A stretch of 64,000 nt of DNA from contig DATKPQ010000197.1 of the NCBI GenBank assembly GCA_035523995.1, forward strand, positions 1 to 64,000. Reading direction: 5' to 3'. Position 1 is the first letter of the stretch; each line of letters starts with the position of its first letter. Under the pieces are notes generated by a model. It did no database searches. It saw only the letters and a list, made by a program, of their open reading frames with translations, and had not been told where the DNA came from. The DNA comes from JASHVB01 sp035523995. GTDB lineage: Bacteria; Pseudomonadota; Alphaproteobacteria; Acetobacterales; Acetobacteraceae. Both the position numbers and the translations under genes were made by a program. Of this stretch, positions 25,985 through 34,544 are shown piece by piece.

Positions 25985-26019
25985 GGTTCCCTCCCGCGGC
26001 AGGTGCGCGGGAGGGAACC
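25985..26019 (-). terminator. Strong hairpin after hcp
   Basis: A perfect 14-bp stem (25985-25998 with 26006-26019, GGTTCCCTCCCGCG and its complement) with a 7-nt loop begins 12 bp after the hcp stop codon. No U-tract follows on the minus strand, so it may act as an mRNA 3' stabiliser or attenuator. It could let abundant hcp message end here while some transcription continues into the orphan gene. The rest of 25712-25984 shows no gene; part (25890-25980) is AT-rich. Confidence 0.6.
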
Positions 26020-26030
26020 GTACGAACGCG

Positions 26031-26510
26031 TCAGCCCTTCTTCACCTGGGTCAGGTCCCAGCTCGCGGACTGAGGCTTGCTCGAGGTCTTGGCGTCAACG
26101 ACGCCGTATTTCCAGGTCACCTTGGCGAAGTTGAGCGACAGGCTCTCTTGCGGCGGATCATCCGGACCGGCGCTGACGCTGTAGCCGCTCAGGCCGGTAT
26201 CGGTGAATTCATATTCGAGGTACGATTCCACCTTGTCTTTCGTAGTGGTCGTGAACTTGATGGTCACCAGATTGCTGAAATCGCCGCCAACGGCATCCTG
26301 CCAGAGCTGGATCGAAGCCTTCTCCATCCGCTTCGTCACCGCCACTTCGCTGACGGAAGGCTCAGATCCTTCGCGGGTGTCTTCACCACCATGCGGCAGG
26401 GATACGCCACGGCCGACGCCCCAACTGAACGACTGCAACTGGATCCAATCCTTGAACCCGTCGGTCGTCACCGACCCGGCGACGGGTCCGTATTTCATGT
26501 AGATAGCCAC
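26031..26510 (-). CDS. hcp: T6SS tube protein Hcp (TssD)
   Basis: A 159-aa Hcp that stacks as hexameric rings to form the inner tube and can carry small effectors in its lumen. Family features are MAIYMKYGPVAGSVTTDGFKDWI, LQSFSWGVGRG, a K-rich ASIQLWQDAV stretch, VESYLEYEF and the C-terminal SASWDLTQVKKG. The start is GTG with a strong AGGAGGAG site. It follows clpV by 35 bp, so the two are probably one operon. A stable hairpin sits directly after its stop. Confidence 0.95.
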   Translation of the reverse strand: MAIYMKYGPVAGSVTTDGFKDWIQLQSFSWGVGRGVSLPHGGEDTREGSEPSVSEVAVTKRMEKASIQLWQDAVGGDFSNLVTIKFTTTTKDKVESYLEYEFTDTGLSGYSVSAGPDDPPQESLSLNFAKVTWKYGVVDAKTSSKPQSASWDLTQVKKG

Positions 26511-26545
26511 GCTGATGCTCCTCCTGTTGCCATACCCAACGCGAG

Positions 26546-29209
26546 TCAGCCGATATGGTACTGAAACGAGCCAGCCGTGTCTACGCCCACGGTAATGGCC
26601 TCGATCGTCCCCCCCTCGGCCAGACGGGACAGTACTTCCGCCGACAGTTCAGGCAGCAGCGTGCGAGACAGTATCTTCTCGACGTTGCGTGCCCCTGACG
26701 AGGTTTCTGTACACCGGTCGGCAATGGTTTGCACGAGCGATTTATCCCAGGCAAATTTCGCCCCATACGCCTCCTGAACGCGCCGCCGCACCCGATTGAG
26801 CTGCAGTTCCACGATCTGCTTTATGATATCCGGCGACAGCGGGAAATATGGCACCAGCGTTACACGGCCCAGGAACGCTGGCTTGAAATACTTCATCAAT
26901 TCCGGCATCAGCGCCTCGGCGAGCCCGGCCGCGTCGGGTGCCGTCTCCGGATCGGCGAAGAGTTGCGTGATCAGCTCGGTTCCGGCGTTCGACGTCATGA
27001 TGATGACCGCGTTCTTGAAATCGATGTCGCGGCCTTCGCCGTCCTTCATGTTTCCCTTGTCGAATACCTGGAAGAAAATGTCTTGCACGCCAGGATGCGC
27101 TTTCTCCATCTCATCCAGCAGGATCACGGAATACGGCCGCCGCCGCACGGCTTCCGTTAGCACGCCGCCCTCGCCATAGCCGACATAGCCGGGCGGGCTG
27201 CCCATCAGCAGGCTAACCTTATGTTCTTCCTTGAACTCGGTCATGTTGATGGTGGTCATGTTCTGCTCGCCGCCATACAGCAGATCGGCGAGGGTCAGCG
27301 CGGTTTCGGTCTTGCCGGTCCCCGACGTACCGACCATCAGGAACACGCCGATCGGCTTGCGCGGATCGGTCAGTCCGGCGCGCGACGTGCGGATCGCCTG
27401 TGACACCGCTTCCAGCGCATGGGATTGCCCGACGATGCGACGCTCCATCATGTCCTTCAGATTAAGCACAGTGCGGATTTCGTTCGACTGCATCCGCCCG
27501 GTGGGAATCCCGGTCCAGCCGGCCACAACCTCCGCCACCGCCTGCCCATCCACCACCGGGAAGATCAGCGGCTCCTCGCCTTGCAGACTGCGAAGCTTGG
27601 CCGCCGCCGCGGTCAGCTTCTCACGCAACGCATCCTTGCTTGCCCCGGACCCCAATCCCGGGTCCGCCGTGTCGCCGGGATCATCGAGCTGCGCGCGCGT
27701 CTCGGCCATCTCCGCGGCCAGCGACTTCTCCTGCTCCCAGCGTGCCTGCAGCGCTTCCAGTTCCGCCGCTTTCTGCATCCGCTCGGCAGCCAGCGCGTCG
27801 CGACGATCGGCGTGCTTCTCGCCCGCCGCGATTTCACGATCGACGATGCCCAGTTCGGTGTCGATCAGGCTGATGCGGCGTTCCCGGTCCTCGATCGGCG
27901 CCGGGATCGCCGACTGGCTCATCGCCACGCGCGCGCAAGCGGTATCGAGCAGGCTGACTGACTTGTCCGGCAACTGGCGCGACGGGATGTAGCGCGCCGA
28001 CAGACGCACCGACTCACTGACCGCCTGATCCAGGATCCGAACGTTGTGGTGCTTCTCCAGCGTTGCGACCAGGCCGCGCATCATGGCGGTGGCGATCGGC
28101 TCTGGCGGCTCCAGCACCTGCACCGTCTGGAAGCGGCGGGTCAGGGCGGCGTCCTTTTCAAAATACTTCTTGTACTCCGCCCAGGTGGTGGCGGCGATGG
28201 TGCGCAGTTCGCCGCGTGCCAGCGCCGGCTTCAGCAGGTTGGCGGCATCGCCCTGCCCTGCCGAGCCGCCGGCGCCGATCAATTGATGCGCCTCATCGAT
28301 AAAGAGGACGATCGGCTTGGGTGAGGCCTTCACCTCGTCGATGACGCCGCGCAAGCGGTTTTCGAATTCGCCTTTCACCCCGGCGCCGGCCTGCAACAGG
28401 CCGAGATCCAGCGTACGCAGCGTCACATTCTGCAAGGCGGGTGGCACATCGCCGGTGGCAAGCCGCAGGGCAAAGCCTTCGACCACAGCGGTTTTGCCGA
28501 CGCCCGCTTCGCCCGTAAGGATCGGATTGTTCTGCCGCCGCCGGAGCAGGATGTCGATCATCTGGCGGATTTCGGAATCGCGCCCCAGGATCGGATCGAT
28601 CTTGCCGGCCTTGGCCTGCGCCGTAAGGTCAATGGTGAACTGGTCCAGTGCGCCGCCGCCTCCGCGCGGCATGGGTGCGCCGCCCTCGGCGACGGTGCCG
28701 CCATCGGCACCGAACGCCGCGGCTTCCTGCGCCTCGGCGCTGTTGGCGGTGACCGCCGCGAAATCGCGTTTCAACAGGTCCGGGGCGATCTTCAGCAACT
28801 GACTCGATGCGTCGCGCGCATGCCGGGCCAAGCTTTCATCGGCCAGCAGCGCCCACAGCAGGTGGCCGGAGCGGATTTTTCCGGCGGACTGGTCGAGCGA
28901 GGCGAACAACCATGCCTGCTTCATGAGGTCGGTCAACTCGGGCGCCAGCGAGGGCACGCGGCCGTTGCCGGTCTTCATTCTCTCCAGAGACCGGTTGAGG
29001 TCGGCGGCGAAGCGGCCGGGCTCGATCTCATAGTGTTTGAGTATCACCGAGACGTCGCCATCGGTCCGGTCCGCGAGGGCGGCGAGCCAATGCTCGATTT
29101 CGACGTTATAGTGCGTGCGCGTCGAGGTCAGACCGATGGCCGCCTCCAGCGCCCGGCGGGACGTATCGTTCAGGTGTCCGACGAGCTGTTTCAGATCGAT
29201 CGTGACCAT
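26546..29209 (-). CDS. clpV: T6SS AAA+ ATPase ClpV (TssH)
   Basis: An 887-aa Clp/Hsp100 ATPase that disassembles the contracted sheath for recycling. It has a Clp N-domain (LNDTSRRALEAAIGLTSTRTHYNVEIEHWL), two AAA+ modules with Walker A GEAGVGKT (about residue 231) and GTSGTGKT (about residue 626), FIDEAHQLIGAGG and LLDEMEKAH Walker B motifs, and an intervening coiled-coil domain. It differs from ClpB by the T6SS-type N-terminus and the VGTSGTGKTETAL variant. It is divergent from tssA across a 124-bp gap that must hold both promoters. Confidence 0.96.
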   Translation of the reverse strand: MVTIDLKQLVGHLNDTSRRALEAAIGLTSTRTHYNVEIEHWLAALADRTDGDVSVILKHYEIEPGRFAADLNRSLERMKTGNGRVPSLAPELTDLMKQAWLFASLDQSAGKIRSGHLLWALLADESLARHARDASSQLLKIAPDLLKRDFAAVTANSAEAQEAAAFGADGGTVAEGGAPMPRGGGGALDQFTIDLTAQAKAGKIDPILGRDSEIRQMIDILLRRRQNNPILTGEAGVGKTAVVEGFALRLATGDVPPALQNVTLRTLDLGLLQAGAGVKGEFENRLRGVIDEVKASPKPIVLFIDEAHQLIGAGGSAGQGDAANLLKPALARGELRTIAATTWAEYKKYFEKDAALTRRFQTVQVLEPPEPIATAMMRGLVATLEKHHNVRILDQAVSESVRLSARYIPSRQLPDKSVSLLDTACARVAMSQSAIPAPIEDRERRISLIDTELGIVDREIAAGEKHADRRDALAAERMQKAAELEALQARWEQEKSLAAEMAETRAQLDDPGDTADPGLGSGASKDALREKLTAAAAKLRSLQGEEPLIFPVVDGQAVAEVVAGWTGIPTGRMQSNEIRTVLNLKDMMERRIVGQSHALEAVSQAIRTSRAGLTDPRKPIGVFLMVGTSGTGKTETALTLADLLYGGEQNMTTINMTEFKEEHKVSLLMGSPPGYVGYGEGGVLTEAVRRRPYSVILLDEMEKAHPGVQDIFFQVFDKGNMKDGEGRDIDFKNAVIIMTSNAGTELITQLFADPETAPDAAGLAEALMPELMKYFKPAFLGRVTLVPYFPLSPDIIKQIVELQLNRVRRRVQEAYGAKFAWDKSLVQTIADRCTETSSGARNVEKILSRTLLPELSAEVLSRLAEGGTIEAITVGVDTAGSFQYHIG

Positions 29210-29333
29210 GGTGTTTCCGCCCGGTTGATGATGCGAAAGCGGTCAATCCGCCCTGGGAGGCCATCCCCCATTCCGCGCTTCAACTGTATGTGTTACGGCG
29301 GAACCGTTGTCCAGCTTTTGACAAGGTGCGCAA

Positions 29334-30476
29334 GTGGCATTGCCAGATGGATTCGATCTCGAAGCGCTGCTGGCGCCGATCCCGGGCGACGCGCCGCAAG
29401 GCGTGGATATTCGGGAAGACTTCTCCTCCCTCTCGCCGTACAACCGCCTGCGCGACGCCCGTTCGGAAGCGCGCGACGCGGAGAAGATGCTCGACAACCG
29501 CTCGCGCGACGCGGACGGCGAGGAGGTGCGCGACCCTGCGCCGCTGTGGCGGACGGTGCGCGATGTCGGCTTGAAAACGCTGACCGAGACGGCCAAGGAT
29601 CTTGAAGTCGCTGCCTGGGTTACGGAAGCCTATGTCCGGAGTCACGGGCTCAACGGGCTGACCGCCGGCGCCAAACTGATCGCCGGGTTGGCGGAATCCT
29701 ACTGGGATGACGTGTTCCCGCTGCCCGACGATTACGGCGTGGAGACGCGCGTCGCGCCGGTGACCGGCTTGAACGGGCGCGAAGGTAACGGATCGCTGAT
29801 CCAGCCGCTGCACAAGCTGACGCTCTACGTCCGCCCTGACGGCACGCCGTTCGCCGTCTACCAATACGACAATTCCGCCCAGCTCGGGTCCCTGGATGCC
29901 GAGCGGCGAGCCGCCCGGATCGAGGCCGGCGCCGTCCCCTTCGACGATGTGGAGAGGGAGGCGCGCGCTTTAGGGTCGCGTACCTTTGCCCGGGTGCGCC
30001 AGGACGCTCGCGAAGCTCTGGAAGCGTGGCAGCACATGGCGGACTTGCTCGACGAGAAGGCGAGCGAAGATCCGCCTTCCACCAGTGCGGTGCGGGATCT
30101 GGTCAGGCACGTCCTGGAGATCGCCAACCGCTATGCGCCTCCGGAAGAGAGTACGTCCGGCGCCGGCGAAGGACGAATTGCCGGGGCGGATGCCGCGGGC
30201 GACATGGCGGCAGGCGGCGGTATAGTGTCGGGTATTGCGGTCCCCGCCGGCCAGGTTGTCAATCGCGAAGATGCTCTGAGGACGCTGGAAAACATCGCCA
30301 CCTTCTTCCGCCGCACCGAGCCTGTTTCCCCGCTCGCCTACACGATCGAGGAGGCAGTTCGGCGCGGCCGGATGACGTGGCCGGACTTGCTCGAAGAGAT
30401 CGTGCCCGACCGGGACAGCCGGAATGCGATCCTCACCTCGCTCGGGATCAAGCCTCCACCGCCGCCGGACGAGTGA
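29334..30476 (+). CDS. tssA: T6SS cap/assembly protein TssA (ImpA)
   Basis: A 380-aa protein with the ImpA_N domain at the N-terminus (LLAPIPGDAPQGVDIREDFSS, DARSEARDAEK, then WRTVRDVGLKTLTETAKDLEVAAWV). TssA organises the baseplate and the distal end of the growing sheath. The C-terminal part (NREDALRTLENIATFFRRTEPVSPLAYTIEEAVRRG) is the conserved short-TssA end. The start is GTG. It opens the imp-order run tssA-tssB-tssC. Confidence 0.94.
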   Translation: MALPDGFDLEALLAPIPGDAPQGVDIREDFSSLSPYNRLRDARSEARDAEKMLDNRSRDADGEEVRDPAPLWRTVRDVGLKTLTETAKDLEVAAWVTEAYVRSHGLNGLTAGAKLIAGLAESYWDDVFPLPDDYGVETRVAPVTGLNGREGNGSLIQPLHKLTLYVRPDGTPFAVYQYDNSAQLGSLDAERRAARIEAGAVPFDDVEREARALGSRTFARVRQDAREALEAWQHMADLLDEKASEDPPSTSAVRDLVRHVLEIANRYAPPEESTSGAGEGRIAGADAAGDMAAGGGIVSGIAVPAGQVVNREDALRTLENIATFFRRTEPVSPLAYTIEEAVRRGRMTWPDLLEEIVPDRDSRNAILTSLGIKPPPPPDE

Positions 30477-30786
30477 GGGGTGCGTGTGGCGCGGCGGGAC
30501 CCGTCTCGATCTTTTGCCGCGGCGCATGCCGGACACCGGATATTTGGGATAACGATCTGCCGGCAGCTTCCCCTGTCCCCCCAAGCCGCCGGAGGCACGG
30601 CCGTTCTTCCTGCCGCTCCGTGTCACAAAAATCGTGGCGCCGGGGTGTGAACCATGTCATATCCCCCACGGGTCGTTGACCCTATTCGTCGCATCTGACT
30701 AATATTTGGGCTTCGCGGCGATACCGCCAACGACACGGGCAGCCAGCGTCGGTTCCGGCCGACCATAGCGAAGGGGAAGCGCGCAC
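30477..30786 (+). other. tssA-tssB intergenic region
   Basis: A 310-bp gap with no supported gene. Its right third holds a good sigma70-type promoter (30676-30705). The left part shows no clear terminator or repeat. Confidence 0.6.
30676..30705 (+). promoter_or_regulatory. Sigma70-type promoter for the sheath genes
   Basis: TTGACC at 30676-30681 and TAATAT at 30700-30705 are separated by 18 bp, one mismatch each from the consensus TTGACA and TATAAT-like TAATAT. Transcription would begin near 30712, about 75 bp before the tssB start. This fits extra expression of sheath subunits, which are needed in high copy number. Confidence 0.6.
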
Positions 30787-31296
30787 ATGAGTGCAAGCAT
30801 ACACGATAAGCTCAATCGCGTGCGCAAGCCGCGCGTGCACATCACCTACGAAGTCGAAACGGAAGGCGCGCAGATCGAGCGTGAGTTGCCGTTCGTTGTG
30901 GGTGTCATGGGTGACTTCTCCGGCGATCCGACGGCACCGCTGCGCCCGATGGCCGATCGCAAGTTCATCCAGATCGACCGTGACAATTTCAACGACGTCA
31001 TGGCGAACATGAACCCGGGGCTGAAGCTGCGGGTCGACAACAAGCTTTCCGAAGACGGCGGCCAGATGGCGGTGGACCTGAAGTTCAATTCGCTCGATGA
31101 TTTCGAGCCGGCGCGCGTTGCGGCCCAGGTGCCGGCGCTGCGGGCGTTGATGGAGACCCGTGCCAAGCTGCGTGACCTCGCCAGCAAGGTGGACCGCTCC
31201 GAGGAGCTTGAAACCCTGCTGGAGCAAGTGCTGAAGAATGAAAACGAGCTGAAGTCGCTGCAAGACCAGCTCGGCCTCGGCAAGACGGAGGGCTGA
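30787..31296 (+). CDS. tssB: T6SS contractile sheath small subunit TssB (ImpB/VipA)
   Basis: A 169-aa VipA-type protein with the family core RKPRVHITYEVETEGAQIE, LPFVVGVMGDFSG and KFIQIDRDNFNDVMANMNPGL. It pairs with TssC to build the cytoplasmic contractile sheath. The C-terminal helix (LETLLEQVLKNENELKSLQDQLG) is the part that ClpV and TssC recognise in studied systems. It ends three bases before tssC. Confidence 0.97.
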   Translation: MSASIHDKLNRVRKPRVHITYEVETEGAQIERELPFVVGVMGDFSGDPTAPLRPMADRKFIQIDRDNFNDVMANMNPGLKLRVDNKLSEDGGQMAVDLKFNSLDDFEPARVAAQVPALRALMETRAKLRDLASKVDRSEELETLLEQVLKNENELKSLQDQLGLGKTEG

Positions 31297-31299
31297 TCC

Positions 31300-32796
31300 A
31301 TGTCCGGCGCGCAGACTGCCACCCAGGCAGCGGAAGCCACCACCACCGAAAGCCTGTCGATCCTCGACCAGGTCATCGGCGCGACCAAGCAGACTGCGCC
31401 CGATCAGGCGCAGGACCTGGTGAAGAACCTGGTCGAGCAAGCGATGGCTGGCACGGTCACGTTCGACAAGAATCTGACCCGAACGTTCGAACGTGCGGTC
31501 GCTGCCATCGACCGCAAGCTGTCAGAGCAACTCAACGAGATCATGCACCACCCCAAGTTCACCAAGCTTGAGGGAACCTGGCGCGGTCTTAACTATCTCG
31601 TAATGAACAGTGAGACCGGCACCAGTTTGAAGATTCGGGTGCTGAATATTTCGAAGCGCGACCTGGCGCGCGATCTGCAACGTGCGGTGGAATTCGACCA
31701 GAGCCAGCTCTTCAAGAAGATCTATGAAAACGAGTTCGGTACGCCGGGTGGCGAGCCTTTTGGTACGCTGATTGGCGACTATGAGTGGACGCAGCATCCC
31801 GACGACGTCGAAACGCTGCGCCTGGTGTCCAATGTCGCCGCAGCCGCCTTCGCACCGTTCATCTCGGCGGCCGGGCCCGGCATGTTCGGTTTCGAATCCT
31901 GGCAGGAGCTGGCCAAGCCGCGCGACCTGGCGAAGATCTTCGAGACGTCCGAATACACCAAGTGGCGCAGCCTGCGCGACAGCGAGGACGCGCGGTTCGT
32001 CAGCCTGGTGATGCCGCGCACGCTCGCTCGTCTGCCATACGGCGAGGCAACCAAGGCGATCGAGGAGTTCGGCTACGAGGAAGCGCCCTATGACGATGCT
32101 GGCGCCGCCAAGTCGATGGAGCATGACCACTACTGCTGGATGAACGCCGCCTATGCGATGGGCGTTCGTATGACCGACGCGTTTGCCAAGTACGGCTTCT
32201 GCGTTGCCATCCGCGGCGCCGAGGGCGGCGGCAAAGTGGAGAACCTCCCGACGCACGTCTTCACGTCGGACGACGGCGACCTGGACGCCAAGTGCCCCAC
32301 CGAGATCGCCATCACCGACCGGCGTGAGTTCGAGCTTTCCAACCTGGGGTTCCTGCCGCTCTGCCATTACAAGAACACCGACTATTCCGTGTTCTTCGGC
32401 GCGCAGACGCTGCAGAAGCCGAAGAAGTACGACCGGCCGGAGGCCACGTCCAATGCGGCGATCTCCGCCCGCCTGCCCTACATCATGGCGTCCAGCCGGT
32501 TCGCGCATTACCTGAAGGTGATGGCACGCGACAAGATCGGCAGCTTCATGGAAGCCAGCGACGTCGAGCGTTGGCTGAACCGCTGGATCATGAACTACGT
32601 CAACAGCAACGAGAACGTCGGTCAGGAGATGAAGGCCCGCTATCCACTGCGCGACGCGAAGGTGGTGGTGCAGGAAATTCCCGGCCGTCCGGGTTCCTAC
32701 AACGCAGTGGCCTATCTGCAGCCATGGCTGCAGATGGAAGAACTCACCACCAGCCTGCGCATGGTCGCACGGATCCCGGCCGCGGCAGGCGGATAG
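31300..32796 (+). CDS. tssC: T6SS contractile sheath large subunit TssC (ImpC/VipB)
   Basis: A 498-aa VipB-type sheath subunit with the EvpB core: LEGTWRGLNYLV, EFDQSQLFKKIYENEFGTPGGEPFG, the mid-protein LARLPYGE, and the C-terminal RYPLRDAKVVVQEIPGRPGSYNAVAYLQPW. Length is normal. A TssC paralogue follows 103 bp downstream. Confidence 0.97.
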   Translation: MSGAQTATQAAEATTTESLSILDQVIGATKQTAPDQAQDLVKNLVEQAMAGTVTFDKNLTRTFERAVAAIDRKLSEQLNEIMHHPKFTKLEGTWRGLNYLVMNSETGTSLKIRVLNISKRDLARDLQRAVEFDQSQLFKKIYENEFGTPGGEPFGTLIGDYEWTQHPDDVETLRLVSNVAAAAFAPFISAAGPGMFGFESWQELAKPRDLAKIFETSEYTKWRSLRDSEDARFVSLVMPRTLARLPYGEATKAIEEFGYEEAPYDDAGAAKSMEHDHYCWMNAAYAMGVRMTDAFAKYGFCVAIRGAEGGGKVENLPTHVFTSDDGDLDAKCPTEIAITDRREFELSNLGFLPLCHYKNTDYSVFFGAQTLQKPKKYDRPEATSNAAISARLPYIMASSRFAHYLKVMARDKIGSFMEASDVERWLNRWIMNYVNSNENVGQEMKARYPLRDAKVVVQEIPGRPGSYNAVAYLQPWLQMEELTTSLRMVARIPAAAGG

Positions 32797-32831
32797 TTCG
32801 TCAGGGGAGGAGGAGCGCCGGGTTGAGCGTT

Positions 32832-32993
32832 CCCCCTCCCCTTGTGGGCCGGGACCGCGAAGCGGACCCCGGGATAGGGAGAGGGGCCGAGCAATAGCGA
32901 TGGATTCGCCTCTTTCCGAACTGGACTCAGTGATTGCCCCCTCCCCCCGACCTCGGTCCGCTTCGCAGCCCGAGCCCACAAGGGAAGGGGGAG
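32832..32993. repeat. Palindromic repeat, family B copy 2 (enters coding sequence)
   Basis: Inverted arms at 32832-32886 and 32936-32993 share the CCCTCCCCTTGTGGGC and CGGTCCGCTTCGC cores with the copy at 19902-20035. The left arm and loop are upstream of, or at, the start of the second TssC gene. The right arm is inside that gene and encodes about residues 13-31. Confidence 0.85.
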
Positions 32994-34495
32994 AGTCCCG
33001 GTCACCCCCCGCCCTTCGCGATTCCATTCTTTCCGGCCTCTTCGTCGGCGCTCGCGACACGACGCTGGAGGATGCGCTTTCCGGGTTCCTGCTGAGCGAC
33101 AGCGGGGATACGGTGGACCGGTGGTTCGGCGCGGAAACAGGGCCGCGGCTGCGCATCGATCCGGACGCATTGCGCGGTGCTCTCGACCGCGACATTGCTG
33201 CGCTCGACACGATGCTTTCAGAGCAAATTGATGCGATCCTGCACGACGCGCGATTGCGCCGTCTGGAAGGTACGTGGCGCGGCATCGCTTGGCTGGTCGA
33301 TGTCACCGAACAAAGCAGCCGCCTGAAGATAAAGTTGCTTAACTCCGGCTGGTACGAAATCTGCCGCGACCTGGAACGCGCCATCGAATTCGACCAAAGC
33401 CAACTGTTTCGTAAGGTCTACGAAGATGAATTCGGCACGCCTGGCGGCGAGCCCTACGGATTGCTGGTCGTCGACCATGAAGTGCGCCACCGTCCCGCAG
33501 CGAACGCGCGCAGCGACGACGTCAATGCGATCGCCGCGCTGTCTGGCGTGGCGGCGGCGGCATTCTGCCCGGTGATCGTGGGCGCTTCGCCTGCGTTGTT
33601 GGAAGTGGACAGCTTCGCCGATCTCGCCAGCGTGGTCGACATCACGGCGCCGCTGCGCAACGCAGAGCATGCCCGCTGGCGTTCGCTGACCACACGCCCT
33701 GACATGCGCTTCCTCGGCGTCGCCCTGCCGCATCTTCTGGCGCGGCCGCCCTGGGAAGACGACGGCACCCGCGCCGACGGATTTCGTTATGCCGAATATG
33801 CGCCGACCAGCGCAGAACGCGTGTGGATGAATGCCAGCTACGCCTTCGCCAGCGTTGTCGCCCGTGCCTTCGCGAATTACGCTTGGCCGGCCGACGTGCG
33901 CGGCGTGGAAACCGACCGGATCGGCGGCGGGCTGGTGGAAAGCGCGGCACTGGAACCGTTCCGCACCGACTCAGACCGCGTCTGGTGTCGCCCCGCCGTC
34001 GAAATCGTCTGGAACGACCATCAGGAGCGCGCGCTGCTGGACGCTGGCCTGATCCCGCTGTCGTCCCTGCCCTTCAGCGACGAACTGGTGTTCGGCGCGG
34101 TGCGCAGCCTGCTGACGCCGCAGCGTTTTTCCGGCCCCACCGCGGAAGCCGCGGATGCCAATGCACGGCTTTCCTCGCAGATCAACTCGATCCTGTGTGC
34201 CTCGCGCTTTGCCCACCACCTGAAGATGAAAGGCCGGCAGATGGTCGGCTCCTTCCGAACTTCCGACGAGATTGAACGTCAATTGCAGGATTGGCTGACC
34301 CAGTACGTCAATGCAAATGTCAGTTCGTCCGGCGACTCCCGTGCGCGGTATCCGTTGGTAAGCGGACGCGTGCAGGTGCACGAAGTGGCGGGCAAGCCGG
34401 GTAGCTTTGGCTGCGTCGTACACTTGCAGCCGCACTACCAGTTGGATGACGTGGCGGCAACGTTCCACCTCGTTACCGACCTCGGCAAACGATAG
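32900..34495 (+). CDS. Second TssC-like sheath protein (ImpD-type TssC paralogue)
   Basis: A 531-aa EvpB-family protein related to the upstream TssC throughout its core (LEGTWRGIAWLV, EFDQSQLFRKVYEDEFGTPGGEPYG, RYPLVSGRVQVHEVAGKPGSFGCVVHLQP). In Rhizobium the imp locus has the same tandem pair (impC, impD). Its role, perhaps in a specialised sheath end, is not established. The first 45 or so residues are low-complexity Ser/Pro/Arg, and residues about 13-31 are encoded by a palindromic repeat arm. The ATG at 32900 lacks a good ribosome site; a GTG at 32930 is possible. Confidence 0.9.
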   Translation: MDSPLSELDSVIAPSPRPRSASQPEPTREGGESRSPPALRDSILSGLFVGARDTTLEDALSGFLLSDSGDTVDRWFGAETGPRLRIDPDALRGALDRDIAALDTMLSEQIDAILHDARLRRLEGTWRGIAWLVDVTEQSSRLKIKLLNSGWYEICRDLERAIEFDQSQLFRKVYEDEFGTPGGEPYGLLVVDHEVRHRPAANARSDDVNAIAALSGVAAAAFCPVIVGASPALLEVDSFADLASVVDITAPLRNAEHARWRSLTTRPDMRFLGVALPHLLARPPWEDDGTRADGFRYAEYAPTSAERVWMNASYAFASVVARAFANYAWPADVRGVETDRIGGGLVESAALEPFRTDSDRVWCRPAVEIVWNDHQERALLDAGLIPLSSLPFSDELVFGAVRSLLTPQRFSGPTAEAADANARLSSQINSILCASRFAHHLKMKGRQMVGSFRTSDEIERQLQDWLTQYVNANVSSSGDSRARYPLVSGRVQVHEVAGKPGSFGCVVHLQPHYQLDDVAATFHLVTDLGKR

Positions 34496-34544
34496 AGATG
34501 GCCGGACCCGTCGCAGGCGGCTCGGCCAACATCATGGGGGATGC

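Noticed and set aside
25485..26564. A 359-aa plus-strand open frame over hcp and the orphan gene
   Set aside because: It is antisense to hcp, which is certain; codon pattern and content show no domain.
29318..29323. TTGACA before tssA as a -35 element
   Set aside because: It is only about 10 bp from the GTG start and no -10 fits; a promoter here could only serve a leaderless or downstream start.
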